64,000 nucleotides of DNA from assembly GCA_017535315.1 (NCBI GenBank), contig JAFXUD010000040.1, forward strand, positions 41,865 to 105,864, in the 5' to 3' direction. Of this stretch, positions 35,213-44,002 are shown piece by piece. Position numbers and translations under genes: made by a program. This DNA comes from Victivallales bacterium (GTDB taxonomy: Bacteria; Verrucomicrobiota; Lentisphaeria; Oligosphaerales; Oligosphaeraceae). Within the stretch, counting starts at the first letter, position 1. Each line of letters begins with the position of its first letter. The notes under the pieces were generated by a model. It worked only from the letters and a program-made list of their open reading frames with translations, had not been told where the DNA came from and did no database searches.

Positions 35213-37465
35213 TCATCTTTTAGCCTTTGTGCCGAGCACCTTCCACCCCATCACCCGTTTTTTCATGCCTGCCACATCGAGAATACCAAGGGCAAAACCC
35301 TTGCGCACGAGAGTTTCAGGAACGAACTCGTCGTACTTCTCAAAGACAGGGTTTTCATTGGGATAGACGAGCTCCAGCGGGTCGAACTCCTTAGCGGCCT
35401 CCTCGGAGGCGATTCTGTAGAATTCGGCCTCACCGACCTCCATTGTGAACTGAAGATAGTAGGGCCTGGCAGGAGACAAGCCCTTGAGGCCAAGGCGTGT
35501 GCCACAGCGGATTTTGAGGAAGCGCTCCAACGCAAGAAAGGCATAGCTACCAAGCCAGGGGAAAAGTGCCCACATCCTGCCGCCCAAATGTAGCAGCGGA
35601 CGGCTGCCAATGCCAGAATTGCGGAATAGTTCCCTGGCATCCTGCAGCCTGGCCACGGCGTGCTTCATCAGGTAGGGATAGTTTTTCTCCTCTGCCAGAA
35701 CAGAATACATGCGTTCAAGGATGCGTGTGTGAATGTCGCCAGGTACGTCCCCAAAGTAGGCGGGGATGTTTCCCTTCACCAACGTACATAAAACCTCCCG
35801 TCGCTTGTGGTCAACCTCCTCCACCACCCAGACCCTGCCCGCAATGGCGATTTTCTCGCCGACAGGCGGTGGTTTCACCAGGGTTCCCAGCTCCTCGGAG
35901 CCCGAGCGCACCGTGTATTCGATGTTCTCTTGGAAAACCGCGTAGAACTTGTGGTTGTTGACGACGCGCTCGCCCGTGAGTCCGACGATGAGCCCACCGT
36001 TCTCCGTCCTGTTAATATGGTCGATTTCAAGCAGATGAAGGAGCAAAAGGCGGAAATCCTCCTTGGTGATGCGGTGGAAGACGGATAGCGTCAATACCCT
36101 TGATGCCAGTTCGGCAGGTGTCATCTCGCCGCCAGAGGCGAGTGTACTCATGGTCTGGTGATAGAGGAGGCTGAAGGGCAGACGATCAGTGCGTGGCGGC
36201 TCCACAAAACGTTCCTCCACATAGAGCTGCACAAGGGCGATGCCCTGGAGAAGATACCATGGAATCATGTCTGGAAGCATTGCACGGGCTTCAGCGTGCT
36301 CCTCACGCATGACAAACCACATCTCGGAGGGAGAGCCTCGGCGTCCCGTCCTGCCCATCCGCTGCAGGAATCCAGAGACCGTGAAGGGGGCGTCAATTTG
36401 GAAGGCGCGCTCAAGTCGTCCGATGTCGATGCCTAGTTCAAGGGTGGCGGTGGCGCAGACGGAGTTGAGCGAATCGTCGTCCTTCATTTCGGCCTCGGCG
36501 CTTTCGCGGTAGGAGGTGGAAAGGTTGCCGTGGTGGATGAGGAAGCGTTCAGGCTCATGGTTGGCCTCGCAGTATTGGCGCAGGCTCTGGCACACGGCCT
36601 CGCACTCTTCGCGGGAGTTTGTGAAGACAAGGCACTTCTTGCCCCGTGTGTGCTCGAAGATGTAGCCAAGGGCGGGGTCTGCCGCCTTCGGGGCCGTGTC
36701 GGTCGGCTTGTCCAGCGGAGATGCTTCAGCGACAGACGAAGGCTTTCCCTCGTCTGCCTGCGGAGCAGTCTTGAAAAAGTGCTCCATGGAAAGGCGCCAG
36801 AGTTCCTTGCCGCCGTCGAAGCGGGGAACAATCGTCCGTCTTCCACTGCCAGCGGCGAGAAAACGGCCTGCCTCTTCTGGGGTGCCGAGAGTCGCGGAAA
36901 GGCCGATGCGCCTGGGGTTGCAATCGGCTAGACGGCAGAGACGCTCAATCAGGCAGAAGGTCTGGCCGCCGCGGTCGGCCCGCATCAGAGAGTGTATTTC
37001 ATCAATCACAATAAAGCGGAGGTCGCTGAAAAGCGAGGGGATTTCGGAGTGCTTGTTGAGAAGCAAAGCCTCCAGCGATTCAGGGGTGATTTGAAGGATG
37101 CCCGAGGGTTTGCGAAGCAGGCGCCTCTTCTGTGTCTGCGGAGCGTCACCGTGCCACTTGGTCACGGGAATGCCAACCTCTTCGCAGAGTTCCTCCAGAC
37201 GACCGAACTGGTCATTGATGAGTGCCTTGAGGGGGGCGATGTAGAGAACGCCCACGCTGAGGGGCGGAGTCTCGTCCAATAAAGTCAGAATAGGGAAAAA
37301 GGCGGCCTCGGTCTTTCCCGAGGCTGTGGAGGCAGTCAGCAGGACGTTGTCCTCTGTATTGAAGATGGCGTCGCCTGCGGCGTTCTGGACACCGCGCAGA
37401 CTCTTCCAGCCAGAGCGGTAGATGTAGTCCTGTATAAAAGGGGCATATCGGCTGAAGACATCCAT
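35213..37465 (-). CDS. Lhr-like superfamily II DEAD/DEAH helicase (BrxHI-like)
   Basis: 750 residues. Superfamily II motifs in order: Q-like GVQNAAGDAI, Walker A TASTASGKTEA (about 44-54), PLKALINDQ (Ia), DEIH in VIDEIHSL (II), LSATLG (III), CLVFTNSREECE (IV), and QRMGRTGRRG (VI). The layout and the C-terminal about 250 residues are those of Lhr-like helicases, including BREX-associated BrxHI. It should be a cytoplasmic ATP-driven DNA or RNA translocase. It starts 9 bp after the ATPase gene, with AAGGAG overlapping that gene's stop, and ends a TerB-ATPase-helicase operon. The helicase assignment is firm; its duty in this operon is inferred. Confidence 0.9.
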   Translation of the reverse strand: MDVFSRYAPFIQDYIYRSGWKSLRGVQNAAGDAIFNTEDNVLLTASTASGKTEAAFFPILTLLDETPPLSVGVLYIAPLKALINDQFGRLEELCEEVGIPVTKWHGDAPQTQKRRLLRKPSGILQITPESLEALLLNKHSEIPSLFSDLRFIVIDEIHSLMRADRGGQTFCLIERLCRLADCNPRRIGLSATLGTPEEAGRFLAAGSGRRTIVPRFDGGKELWRLSMEHFFKTAPQADEGKPSSVAEASPLDKPTDTAPKAADPALGYIFEHTRGKKCLVFTNSREECEAVCQSLRQYCEANHEPERFLIHHGNLSTSYRESAEAEMKDDDSLNSVCATATLELGIDIGRLERAFQIDAPFTVSGFLQRMGRTGRRGSPSEMWFVMREEHAEARAMLPDMIPWYLLQGIALVQLYVEERFVEPPRTDRLPFSLLYHQTMSTLASGGEMTPAELASRVLTLSVFHRITKEDFRLLLLHLLEIDHINRTENGGLIVGLTGERVVNNHKFYAVFQENIEYTVRSGSEELGTLVKPPPVGEKIAIAGRVWVVEEVDHKRREVLCTLVKGNIPAYFGDVPGDIHTRILERMYSVLAEEKNYPYLMKHAVARLQDARELFRNSGIGSRPLLHLGGRMWALFPWLGSYAFLALERFLKIRCGTRLGLKGLSPARPYYLQFTMEVGEAEFYRIASEEAAKEFDPLELVYPNENPVFEKYDEFVPETLVRKGFALGILDVAGMKKRVMGWKVLGTKAKR

Positions 37466-37474
37466 TGTGGCTCC

Positions 37475-38806
37475 TTACAACGTGAACTCCGCGAAGTTGC
37501 CGTCTGCCTCGTCGGAAACGGCCTCCGAGGTGGCGTAGGTGAACTCATCTGATTGCAGGAGCTGCTCAATGCTCATGGTCGGGTTCTGGTAAAGCAGGTC
37601 TAGCAGTTCAATGAAGTCGCGGATGACCTCGCGCGGCGTGATGTTCTGGTCTGCACCTATACGCCCGTATTCGACCTTGATGAAGGAGACAAGCTCTTCG
37701 GTGGCAAGTTTGCGGTCGTAGCCGTAGAGGGATGCGTGCATCTCAGCAAGTTTTTCGCAGAGAACGAGCATCTCCTCGGCGGTCAGCGGCTCCAAATGGA
37801 TGACGGGAGCAAGCAAGTCCCGTGCGCCAGGGCGCGAGAACTTCCCCTCCGCGAGACGAGAGCGCAGGGCCTCATAACTATAGATGCCGCGCCGCTTGTC
37901 CTCAATGGCCTGCGGTGTTGCCCCCATGATGATGCCTAGGTATCTTGCCTTCCCCTGAAGCGTGTCGTTGTACATGGTCAGCATCTTTTCGTAGTTGTAC
38001 TGGCGCGTGATGGCATTTGGTATCTTGTAGATGTTGACAAGCTCGTCAATCATCAGCATCATCCCTGCATAGCCTGCGAGGCGGAAGAAAGTTGCGAAGA
38101 GCTTGAGATAGTCATACCAGTCGTCGTCCGTGATGATAATATTGACTCCCAGCTCCTCGCGTGCTTCCCGCTTCAGGGTGTATTCGCCGCGGAACCAACG
38201 CACGACCTTCGCCTTCGTCTCGTCGTCGCCGTCCAAGTAGGCATGGTAGTAGGTTGAAAGCAGCCTGGCGAACTCGAAGCCATGCACGAGTTCGCTGATG
38301 GAAGAGGTAACGGCGTGAATCTTTTTATCGACGGCCTGCACCAACGCTGGTTCGCCTGGCGCAAGGCCTGTCTCCTGCGCGGCTTCGCTCTGGACGGTGC
38401 TGAGCCATCTGTCCAGCAACAGCGTCAAGGCGCCGCCTTCGGGCTTGGTCTTGGTGGAGAGGTTGCCGATGAGTTCCCTATAGGTGGCAAGTCCCTGACC
38501 ACGTGTGCCTTGCAGGCGCCTTTCAGGGGACAAGTCCGCGTCGGCAACGATAAACCCCTTGTCCATTACATAGTTGCGGATGGTCTGCAGCAGAAAGCTC
38601 TTGCCAGAGCCGTAGCGTCCGACGATGAATCGGAAGGAGGCACCGCCCTCGCTGATGATATCGACATCATGGAGAAGCGCCTCGATTTCATTCTTCCGCC
38701 CGACGGTGATGTAGGGAAGCCCGATACGCGGGACCACGCCGCCCTTCAAGGAGTTCAGCACGGTCTGCGAGATGCGTTTCGGGATGCGTGTTGGTTGGTC
38801 GTTCAT
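37475..38806 (-). CDS. P-loop ATPase of the BrxD (DUF2791) family
   Basis: 443 residues. Walker A FIVGRYGSGKSFLLQ lies at about residues 60-74 and Walker B MLMIDELVNIY near 245-255; the stretch VADADLSPERRLQGTRGQGLATYREL after Walker A is characteristic of DUF2791/BREX ATP-binding proteins. A C-terminal winged-helix-like region is probable (YGRIGADQNITPREVIRDFIELL). The start overlaps the stop of the TerB gene by four bases (ATGA), so the two are translationally coupled. In BREX types that carry BrxD it is paired with BrxHI, as here with the helicase. No PglX, PglZ or BrxC gene is in the window, so this is not a BREX locus as seen. Confidence 0.85.
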   Translation of the reverse strand: MNDQPTRIPKRISQTVLNSLKGGVVPRIGLPYITVGRKNEIEALLHDVDIISEGGASFRFIVGRYGSGKSFLLQTIRNYVMDKGFIVADADLSPERRLQGTRGQGLATYRELIGNLSTKTKPEGGALTLLLDRWLSTVQSEAAQETGLAPGEPALVQAVDKKIHAVTSSISELVHGFEFARLLSTYYHAYLDGDDETKAKVVRWFRGEYTLKREAREELGVNIIITDDDWYDYLKLFATFFRLAGYAGMMLMIDELVNIYKIPNAITRQYNYEKMLTMYNDTLQGKARYLGIIMGATPQAIEDKRRGIYSYEALRSRLAEGKFSRPGARDLLAPVIHLEPLTAEEMLVLCEKLAEMHASLYGYDRKLATEELVSFIKVEYGRIGADQNITPREVIRDFIELLDLLYQNPTMSIEQLLQSDEFTYATSEAVSDEADGNFAEFTL

Positions 38807-40791
38807 TTCGTAATCCCTCCTAAAATTTTGGTAATATCCTCTCTATAGTCTTCCACGATGGAGATAGTATCGTCTTCACATTCAAGTGCATTGTCCCCGA
38901 TTTCATCGAAGATGGCTTCATTGATGGCATCGGTGACGACGGAGGGCATCAGATGGTGCGTCTTCAGCAGCTCCTTGGGGGATTCGCCTTGCAGCAATCC
39001 CCGCAAGAGGAGCTGCTGAAGCTCACTTAGGGCGCACGACGTGCGCCCCAGTGGGGCTTCGCCTTGTACGCGCTCCACGCGCCCCAGGGGTGCTTCGCCT
39101 TGTGTGCGCTCCACGCGTCCCTGGGGTGCTTTGCCTTGTGCGCGCTCCACGCGTCCCTGGGGTGCTTTGCCTTGTGCGCGCTCCACGCACCCCAGTGGTG
39201 CTTCGCCTTGTGCGCGCTCCACGCGCCCCTGGGGAGCTTCGTCGGTCTTGTCCTGCTTTTCCTCTTCCGTGAGGAGGCTGTTTTGCGTCAGGAGGGCATC
39301 CTGGCGAATCTGCGCAAGTCCAGAGAGGTCGATGGTGATTTGGGGCTTTGCCGCCTCTATTTCCGCCTTTTTGTCGGCCTCAATGACAGCCTCCACCAAG
39401 GGAGAAATCCAGGCTTCCTCTGGCTTTTTGCGCAGCGGGCTTCCCATCTTCAGGTACTTGCGTAGTTCCCTGTCCGTCTCATGCAAGAATGCCTTGATTC
39501 TGTCAAGATCAAAGCCAAGGGGGGAGTATTTCATCTCCTGCCACATACCGTTGCGGCAGGAGATGCGATGATGCTCATTCAATGCATAGTCCATATCGAC
39601 CTGCTTGCGCCTTTCCCAATAGACTGCATTGGAAAGGGGATGCCACGTGGTGTATTTTGGGGTGCCAAAGCACAGCGTGAACAAATCCTTTCCTCCTTCG
39701 CTGAATTGACTGGCTGCATACCGCCAGGTCTCTGCAAACAAATGCTTCCCCTTGTCCCCATTGAGGACTGGTGAGGAAGAGGTCGTTTTCGACGCAAAAA
39801 CAGATAGTGCAGAGAGAATATCCTCATCAGTAGATGTGCCAGAAGTCCGAAGGATTGCAACCGCTTTGTCCATCGCAATCATATCAGATTGGGCGTATTT
39901 CAATGCGCTTTCAACGGGAAGGTTGTAGATGACCGCAAAATCAAACATCCACCGTTGAAGATTGTTTACCACCAGGTCGCCGCATACGCCAGAATCCAGA
40001 TAGCCGCATTTGAACTCCTCCAGTTTCTGGAAAGCTTCCTCTGGCGAGGCTACGCCGATTCCATTGAGGAGTTCGTAGATGTAGAGATAAGCAAAGGGCG
40101 TGGCTGAACGGCGGAACTCTCCCCTGCGTAAAAGTGTGCGCCAGGTGAAATATCCTCGCAGCTGCTTGAGATTCAAATCGTGATAAGTGGGTAGAAAACG
40201 CCAGAACTCATTGTCAAAAGGACAATTGTCCTCGTAAAACTCCATGCATTTCCCTTGCAGGTAGAAGTTTTTGCATTTCAGCGAAAACGAGTTGTTTCTG
40301 TTAATGGTGTAAATCCGAATCATCTCGCGGATTTTCGCGGGCACTGTACCCCCCGCAGATTGCGGGTAATTGGCGGGCGATGGCAGCGGCGTCTCGTTGA
40401 AAACCGTTGTCGATGGGGTCTCCTCCCCCATGGCAAAGGTGAAGAGCAACTGGGTGCCAGCCTGCATAGCCTTGTCAAAGAGGTGGAAAACCACCTCCGC
40501 ATTCGTGCGTTTGTCAAAATGGATGCCAATCCATTTGGAGCCGCGCATACGAAAGGGAGCAGACAAATAGGGAGCAAACAGCTCGGTTGCAAGAGCCTCT
40601 TCGCCGCACTTGAGGTCGCACAACTCAATCTGCATTCCAATGTCAGAGTCCCATTGGCGCATCAGCAAAGCAACCCATTTACCTGCAACTGGCTCACGCA
40701 ACACGGAAAAACCAGGGTAATCAGTCCATTTGAACTCTTCCCTGATATGGTATTTTTCCTCGGCGTATGCGGTGAGTTCAGAGAGTTCCAC
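38803..40791 (-). CDS. TerB_N / TerB_C protein with N-terminal YjbR-like domain
   Basis: 662 residues from a GTG at 40791 preceded by AGGGGT. Longer in-frame starts up to 40965 would overlap the upstream permease gene and add low-complexity sequence, so they are rejected. Residues 1-110 look YjbR/MmcQ-like (FKWTDYPGFSVLR, GKWVALLMR, IELCDLKC, SKWIGIHFDKRT). Residues about 155-400 are TerB_N-like (IYTINRNNSFSLKCKNF, FLPTYHDLNLKQLRGYFTWRTLLRRGEF, FAYLYIYELLNGIG). From about 490 to the end is TerB_C-like (TIDLSGLAQIRQDALL, LLRGLLQGESPKEL, DAINEAIFDEIGDNAL). The TerB_C part is split by 12-residue tandem repeats (about 517-582). TerB domains come from the tellurite-resistance/stress network. It is first of three coupled genes with a BrxD-like ATPase and Lhr-like helicase. 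Confidence 0.8.
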   Translation of the reverse strand: MELSELTAYAEEKYHIREEFKWTDYPGFSVLREPVAGKWVALLMRQWDSDIGMQIELCDLKCGEEALATELFAPYLSAPFRMRGSKWIGIHFDKRTNAEVVFHLFDKAMQAGTQLLFTFAMGEETPSTTVFNETPLPSPANYPQSAGGTVPAKIREMIRIYTINRNNSFSLKCKNFYLQGKCMEFYEDNCPFDNEFWRFLPTYHDLNLKQLRGYFTWRTLLRRGEFRRSATPFAYLYIYELLNGIGVASPEEAFQKLEEFKCGYLDSGVCGDLVVNNLQRWMFDFAVIYNLPVESALKYAQSDMIAMDKAVAILRTSGTSTDEDILSALSVFASKTTSSSPVLNGDKGKHLFAETWRYAASQFSEGGKDLFTLCFGTPKYTTWHPLSNAVYWERRKQVDMDYALNEHHRISCRNGMWQEMKYSPLGFDLDRIKAFLHETDRELRKYLKMGSPLRKKPEEAWISPLVEAVIEADKKAEIEAAKPQITIDLSGLAQIRQDALLTQNSLLTEEEKQDKTDEAPQGRVERAQGEAPLGCVERAQGKAPQGRVERAQGKAPQGRVERTQGEAPLGRVERVQGEAPLGRTSCALSELQQLLLRGLLQGESPKELLKTHHLMPSVVTDAINEAIFDEIGDNALECEDDTISIVEDYREDITKILGGITK
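39030..39048. repeat. Perfect short palindrome GGGCGCAC-GAC-GTGCGCCC
   Basis: Sits at the edge of the tandem-repeat block inside the TerB gene, coding the GRTSCAL segment. It may be a mark of how the repeat block was inserted or expanded. Confidence 0.6.
39045..39240 (-). repeat. 36 bp tandem repeat coding 12 residues (EAPQGRVERAQG)
   Basis: About five and a half units in perfect 36 bp phase on the coding strand of the TerB gene, translating as E/K-A-P-Q/L-G-R/C-V-E-R-A/T/V-Q-G. The units differ by single bases. No frame shift results from unit gain or loss. It forms a hydrophilic linker within the TerB_C region. Confidence 0.9.
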
Positions 40792-40801
40792 AGATTCACC
40801 C

Positions 40802-41941
40802 CTAGAAGAATGCAAGCATGAATCCCAGAAGCACCGCCAGGAATCCTGCATTGAAAACGGCAAACAGAAGCAGGTACTTTTTGAGGCCAGTTGGATTGAA
40901 GCGCTTGTAGTGGCTGTAGGTGATGAGGGAGGCAAGGGAGGCGATGAGGGTGCCCGTACCGCCAATGTTCACGCCGACAAGCAGGTCACGGTAATTGTCC
41001 GTGAACTGGGAAAGAAGAATGGCGGAGGGCACGTTGCTGATAATCTGGCAGGAGAGCACGCTGAAAACCAGCGTGCTTTTGGTCAGTAGCCACTCGAAAA
41101 GCCTGTGGACAGCAGTCATGCGGGACATATTCCCCGCAAAGACGAAGAAGGCGGCAAACGTACACAGCAGGCAGTAATCGACATGCTTCAGGGCGGCACG
41201 GTCCAGGTAGAGCAACGCAAGCGTGATGATAATCAGTCCATAGTAGTAAGGAACAATGCGGAAGACGATGACAATGGAAAGCGCAAAGAGCACAAGATAA
41301 ACGACCAGCCGCTTAAGGTGCCTCTGCATAGAGGGAGCCTTGATGCTCAGTGGTTCGCTTTTGACGCACAGACAGCAAATGGTGATGAGGATAACGGAAA
41401 GCAGGAAAGGCGGGAACATGATACGCATGAATTCTAAGTTTCCGATGTTGAACTTGCTGTACAGGAACAGGTTCTGTGGATTTCCGAAGGGGGTGAGCAT
41501 ACCTCCCAGGTTGGCGGCGATGTTCTGCATGATGAAGGTGAAGGCCATCAGCTTCTCCTTGCCAGTGCTCGTCAGCACAAAATATCCAAGCGGCAGGAAG
41601 GTAAGCAGCGCCATGTCGTTGGCAATGAACATCGAGCCGATAAAGGTGATGTAACACAGGGCCAGGATGCTCATCCGCGTGGTGTGGAAGACCTTGACTA
41701 TCTGGTAGGCAAGCATGGTGAAGAACTTGATGTTTCCCAATGCCCCCACCACTGCAAGCACGCAGTAGAGACAGGTCAGCGTTTTCCAGTCAAAATAGCG
41801 AAGGTATTCCCTGTCAGGGTGGACAATACAGGTGGTGATGAACGCGGCTACCACTGCAATGGAAAAGACGGGATTCCGCCGCACAAAGTTTTTTAGGCGG
41901 TCGATAATCGGGTCTATGAAGATGTGGATACTTTTATGCAT
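40802..41941 (-). CDS. SLC13/ArsB-like anion or ion permease
   Basis: 379 residues with about ten membrane helices and very short loops. Motifs GNIKFFTMLAYQIVKVF, FIANDMALLTFLPLGYF and NLGGMLTPFGNPQNLFL match the ion-transporter superfamily (SLC13, ArsB, NhaD); the last corresponds to the paired helical-hairpin substrate site, and SNVPSAILLSQF to the second one. The substrate (dicarboxylate, arsenite, sodium/proton) cannot be chosen. Its stop is 10 bp before the TerB start on the same strand, so it may be the first gene of that transcript. Whether it belongs to the same function or is an accidental neighbour is unclear. The start region is AT-rich and shared with the divergent amidohydrolase. 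Confidence 0.82.
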   Translation of the reverse strand: MHKSIHIFIDPIIDRLKNFVRRNPVFSIAVVAAFITTCIVHPDREYLRYFDWKTLTCLYCVLAVVGALGNIKFFTMLAYQIVKVFHTTRMSILALCYITFIGSMFIANDMALLTFLPLGYFVLTSTGKEKLMAFTFIMQNIAANLGGMLTPFGNPQNLFLYSKFNIGNLEFMRIMFPPFLLSVILITICCLCVKSEPLSIKAPSMQRHLKRLVVYLVLFALSIVIVFRIVPYYYGLIIITLALLYLDRAALKHVDYCLLCTFAAFFVFAGNMSRMTAVHRLFEWLLTKSTLVFSVLSCQIISNVPSAILLSQFTDNYRDLLVGVNIGGTGTLIASLASLITYSHYKRFNPTGLKKYLLLFAVFNAGFLAVLLGFMLAFF

Positions 41942-42122
41942 CGGAAAAACGGAAATGACTTGGGGAGGCGCGAAAAACTACTTTTTTTCGGCTGAAATCA
42001 AGTTGTTTAATTTAATCCAATTTGCAAGATTTGAAAATGAGATTACAATAAATCGCATGAGATTTTTGATTATTCCGTCCAGAAGCCTTTTTTCTGGCAA
42101 ACACCACTAGGAGATTTTAGCT

Positions 42123-43004
42123 ATGATCATTGACATCCACGCGCACTGCTACCGCAAGCCATTCAAACAAATGCCTGGCCGCGAGCCCTGGCCAACCCCC
42201 GAGACGCTTCTTCCACGCTATGACAAGATGGGCGTTGACAAGGCGGTCATCCAACTGCTCATCGGACCTGAATTCTATCTGCCCACCACCAACGAGGACG
42301 CCTTGGAGATAGCGGAGAAATACCCAGACCGCTTCATTCCCTTCTGCAACATCCACCCGCAGGCCATCTCCAACAGCCCCTTCACCAAACTGGAACTGGT
42401 GCTGGAGCAATATAAGGCGGCTGGCTGCAAAGGCGTCGGCGAGGTCATCTGCAACAAGCACTTTCTAGACCCCCTGATGCAGAACTTCTTCCGTGCCGTT
42501 GAAAGCACGGGCATGCCCATGACCATCCATGTCGGGCATCGTGTCGGCGACATCTACGGCATTGTCGATGAACCTGGCCTGCCTGAACTGGAGGAGACGC
42601 TTGCGCGCTATCCGAAGCTACGCATCCTCGGCCACGCCATGGCCTTCTGGGCGGAAATCGGCCCGCTGGAAACCGTCTATGCGCGCTCTGGCTACCCGAA
42701 GGGCAAAATCACCGAGGAGGGTGCGCTGCCCAAGATCATGCGCCGTCATCCCAACCTCTACGGCGACCTCTCCGCTGGATCGGGTGCCAATTCCCTGATG
42801 AGAGACCCCGATTTCGCCGTGAAGTTCATGACCGAATTCCAGGACCGACTCTGCTTCGGCATCGATATCTGCTCGGCATACGTCCACCCTGCCGACACCT
42901 GGCTGCTTGATTTCATGCACAAGATGCTCGCGGAAAAACGTATCTCGCAGGAAATCTACGACAAGATCATGTATAAGAACGCAGTGCAGATTCTCGGGCT
43001 GTAG
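42123..43004 (+). CDS. Amidohydrolase-family TIM-barrel hydrolase (ACMSD-like)
   Basis: 293 residues, ATG preceded by AGGAG. The metal-binding H-x-H is at the N-terminus (MIIDIHAHCYRK). Further ligands are likely the histidine in PMTIHVGHRVGD, the histidine in LRILGHAMAFWAE and the aspartate in RLCFGIDICSAYVHP. This pattern fits the amidohydrolase_2 subgroup, which includes ACMSD-type decarboxylases and lactonase-like enzymes of sugar-acid metabolism. It is cytoplasmic. Divergent from the permease and followed by a hairpin. The substrate is unknown, although the glycan-rich setting makes a sugar-acid role plausible. Confidence 0.85.
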   Translation: MIIDIHAHCYRKPFKQMPGREPWPTPETLLPRYDKMGVDKAVIQLLIGPEFYLPTTNEDALEIAEKYPDRFIPFCNIHPQAISNSPFTKLELVLEQYKAAGCKGVGEVICNKHFLDPLMQNFFRAVESTGMPMTIHVGHRVGDIYGIVDEPGLPELEETLARYPKLRILGHAMAFWAEIGPLETVYARSGYPKGKITEEGALPKIMRRHPNLYGDLSAGSGANSLMRDPDFAVKFMTEFQDRLCFGIDICSAYVHPADTWLLDFMHKMLAEKRISQEIYDKIMYKNAVQILGL

Positions 43005-43030
43005 TCGTTTGCAACACCCTCCACGTTAAT

Positions 43031-43065
43031 TGAGGTGATTTCAACCCCCCTTCGAAATCACCTCA
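43031..43065 (+). terminator. Hairpin after the amidohydrolase gene
   Basis: TGAGGTGATTTC / GAAATCACCTCA, 12 bp perfect arms with an 11-base loop (AACCCCCCTTC). There is no T-tract, so it is a weak intrinsic terminator or a transcript-end stabiliser. Confidence 0.5.
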
Positions 43066-43098
43066 GTTATCACTTAGGGAGGAATCGTCTGCCTTTCA

Positions 43099-43968
43099 AT
43101 GGCCATGACCTCACGACACAAGGGAATGCTTCTAGTACTGCTGGCAGGAACCAGCTGGGGTGTCATTAGCGTCTTCATCAGAAAACTGAACGCCATTGGC
43201 TTCAGTTCGTTGGATGTTGCCGCGCTCCGTTCAATTCTGACGGCTCTGGTTCTTTTGTGCTTCGTCCCTTTTGCCAAAGGGAAGCCACTGCATCTTAAAC
43301 TGCATGATCTCTGGTGTGTTGCAGGATGCGGCATCCTCAGCATCACGCTCTTCAACTGCTGCTACTTCGCAACGATGCAGCGTTCGACTGTTAACATCGC
43401 CGTGGTACTGCTTTACACCTCGCCCGTGTTTGTCACCCTTCTCTCCTGCGCCTTTTTCGGCGAGTGTTTCACGCTTCGCAAGTTATTGGCGCTGGCAATG
43501 GTTATGCTCGGGTGCGTCTTCGTATCGGGTGTGATAGGCTCTGGAACTAGGCTGACGCCCACCGTCCTCTGCCTGGGGCTTTGTTCAGGGTTCTGTTATG
43601 CCCTTTACTCCATCTTCGGGCGTTTTGCCCAACAGCATGGCCTCGACTCCTTCAAAATCACCCTCTGGACTTTTATTCTCGCAGGAACCGCCGCGCTTTT
43701 CTTCCTAAACTGGGGTAAGAGCCTTCCACTCCTGAATAGTCTGACATGCTGGCTCTGCCTGACAGGCCTTGTTCTCATCTCGACCATTCTGCCCTACTAC
43801 ACCTATACGGCGGGCCTGAAGATGCTTCAACCCTCCACTGCCGCCATCGTCGTCGCCATCGAGCCTGTTGTGGGCACTCTTGTGGGCATTCTGCTGTTCC
43901 ATGAACCCATCTCTGCCTGTGCTCTGGTGGGCATGTTCCTTGTCATCGGCGCGCTGTTTGCGGGGTGA
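43099..43968 (+). CDS. EamA-family (DMT) transporter
   Basis: 289 residues with ten predicted helices in two homologous EamA halves: the first starts GMLLVLLAGTSWGVISVFIRKL, with YTSPVFVTLLSCAFFGE at its end; the second starts GLCSGFCYALYSIFGRF and ends AAIVVAIEPVVGTLVGILLFHE. These drug/metabolite exporters move amino acids, sugars or similar solutes across the inner membrane. The ATG at 43099 lies a little far (13 bases) from GGAGGAA, so a slightly different start is possible. It probably forms its own unit after the hairpin at 43031. Confidence 0.9.
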   Translation: MAMTSRHKGMLLVLLAGTSWGVISVFIRKLNAIGFSSLDVAALRSILTALVLLCFVPFAKGKPLHLKLHDLWCVAGCGILSITLFNCCYFATMQRSTVNIAVVLLYTSPVFVTLLSCAFFGECFTLRKLLALAMVMLGCVFVSGVIGSGTRLTPTVLCLGLCSGFCYALYSIFGRFAQQHGLDSFKITLWTFILAGTAALFFLNWGKSLPLLNSLTCWLCLTGLVLISTILPYYTYTAGLKMLQPSTAAIVVAIEPVVGTLVGILLFHEPISACALVGMFLVIGALFAG

Positions 43969-44002
43969 TTCTCTACTATGGAGGAACTAAAGTTAAAAAA
44001 TT

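Noticed and set aside
39045..39240. Possible CRISPR array
   Set aside because: Units are contiguous 36 bp repeats without spacers and they code in frame within the TerB gene; no cas genes are present.
35213..40791. Complete BREX system
   Set aside because: Only BrxD-like and BrxHI-like genes are present; no PglX, PglZ, BrxC, BrxA or BrxB in the window.
40792..40965. 58-codon N-terminal extension of the TerB protein
   Set aside because: It overlaps the permease gene and is Ser/Pro-rich shadow sequence; a GTG with a ribosome site at 40791 fits better.
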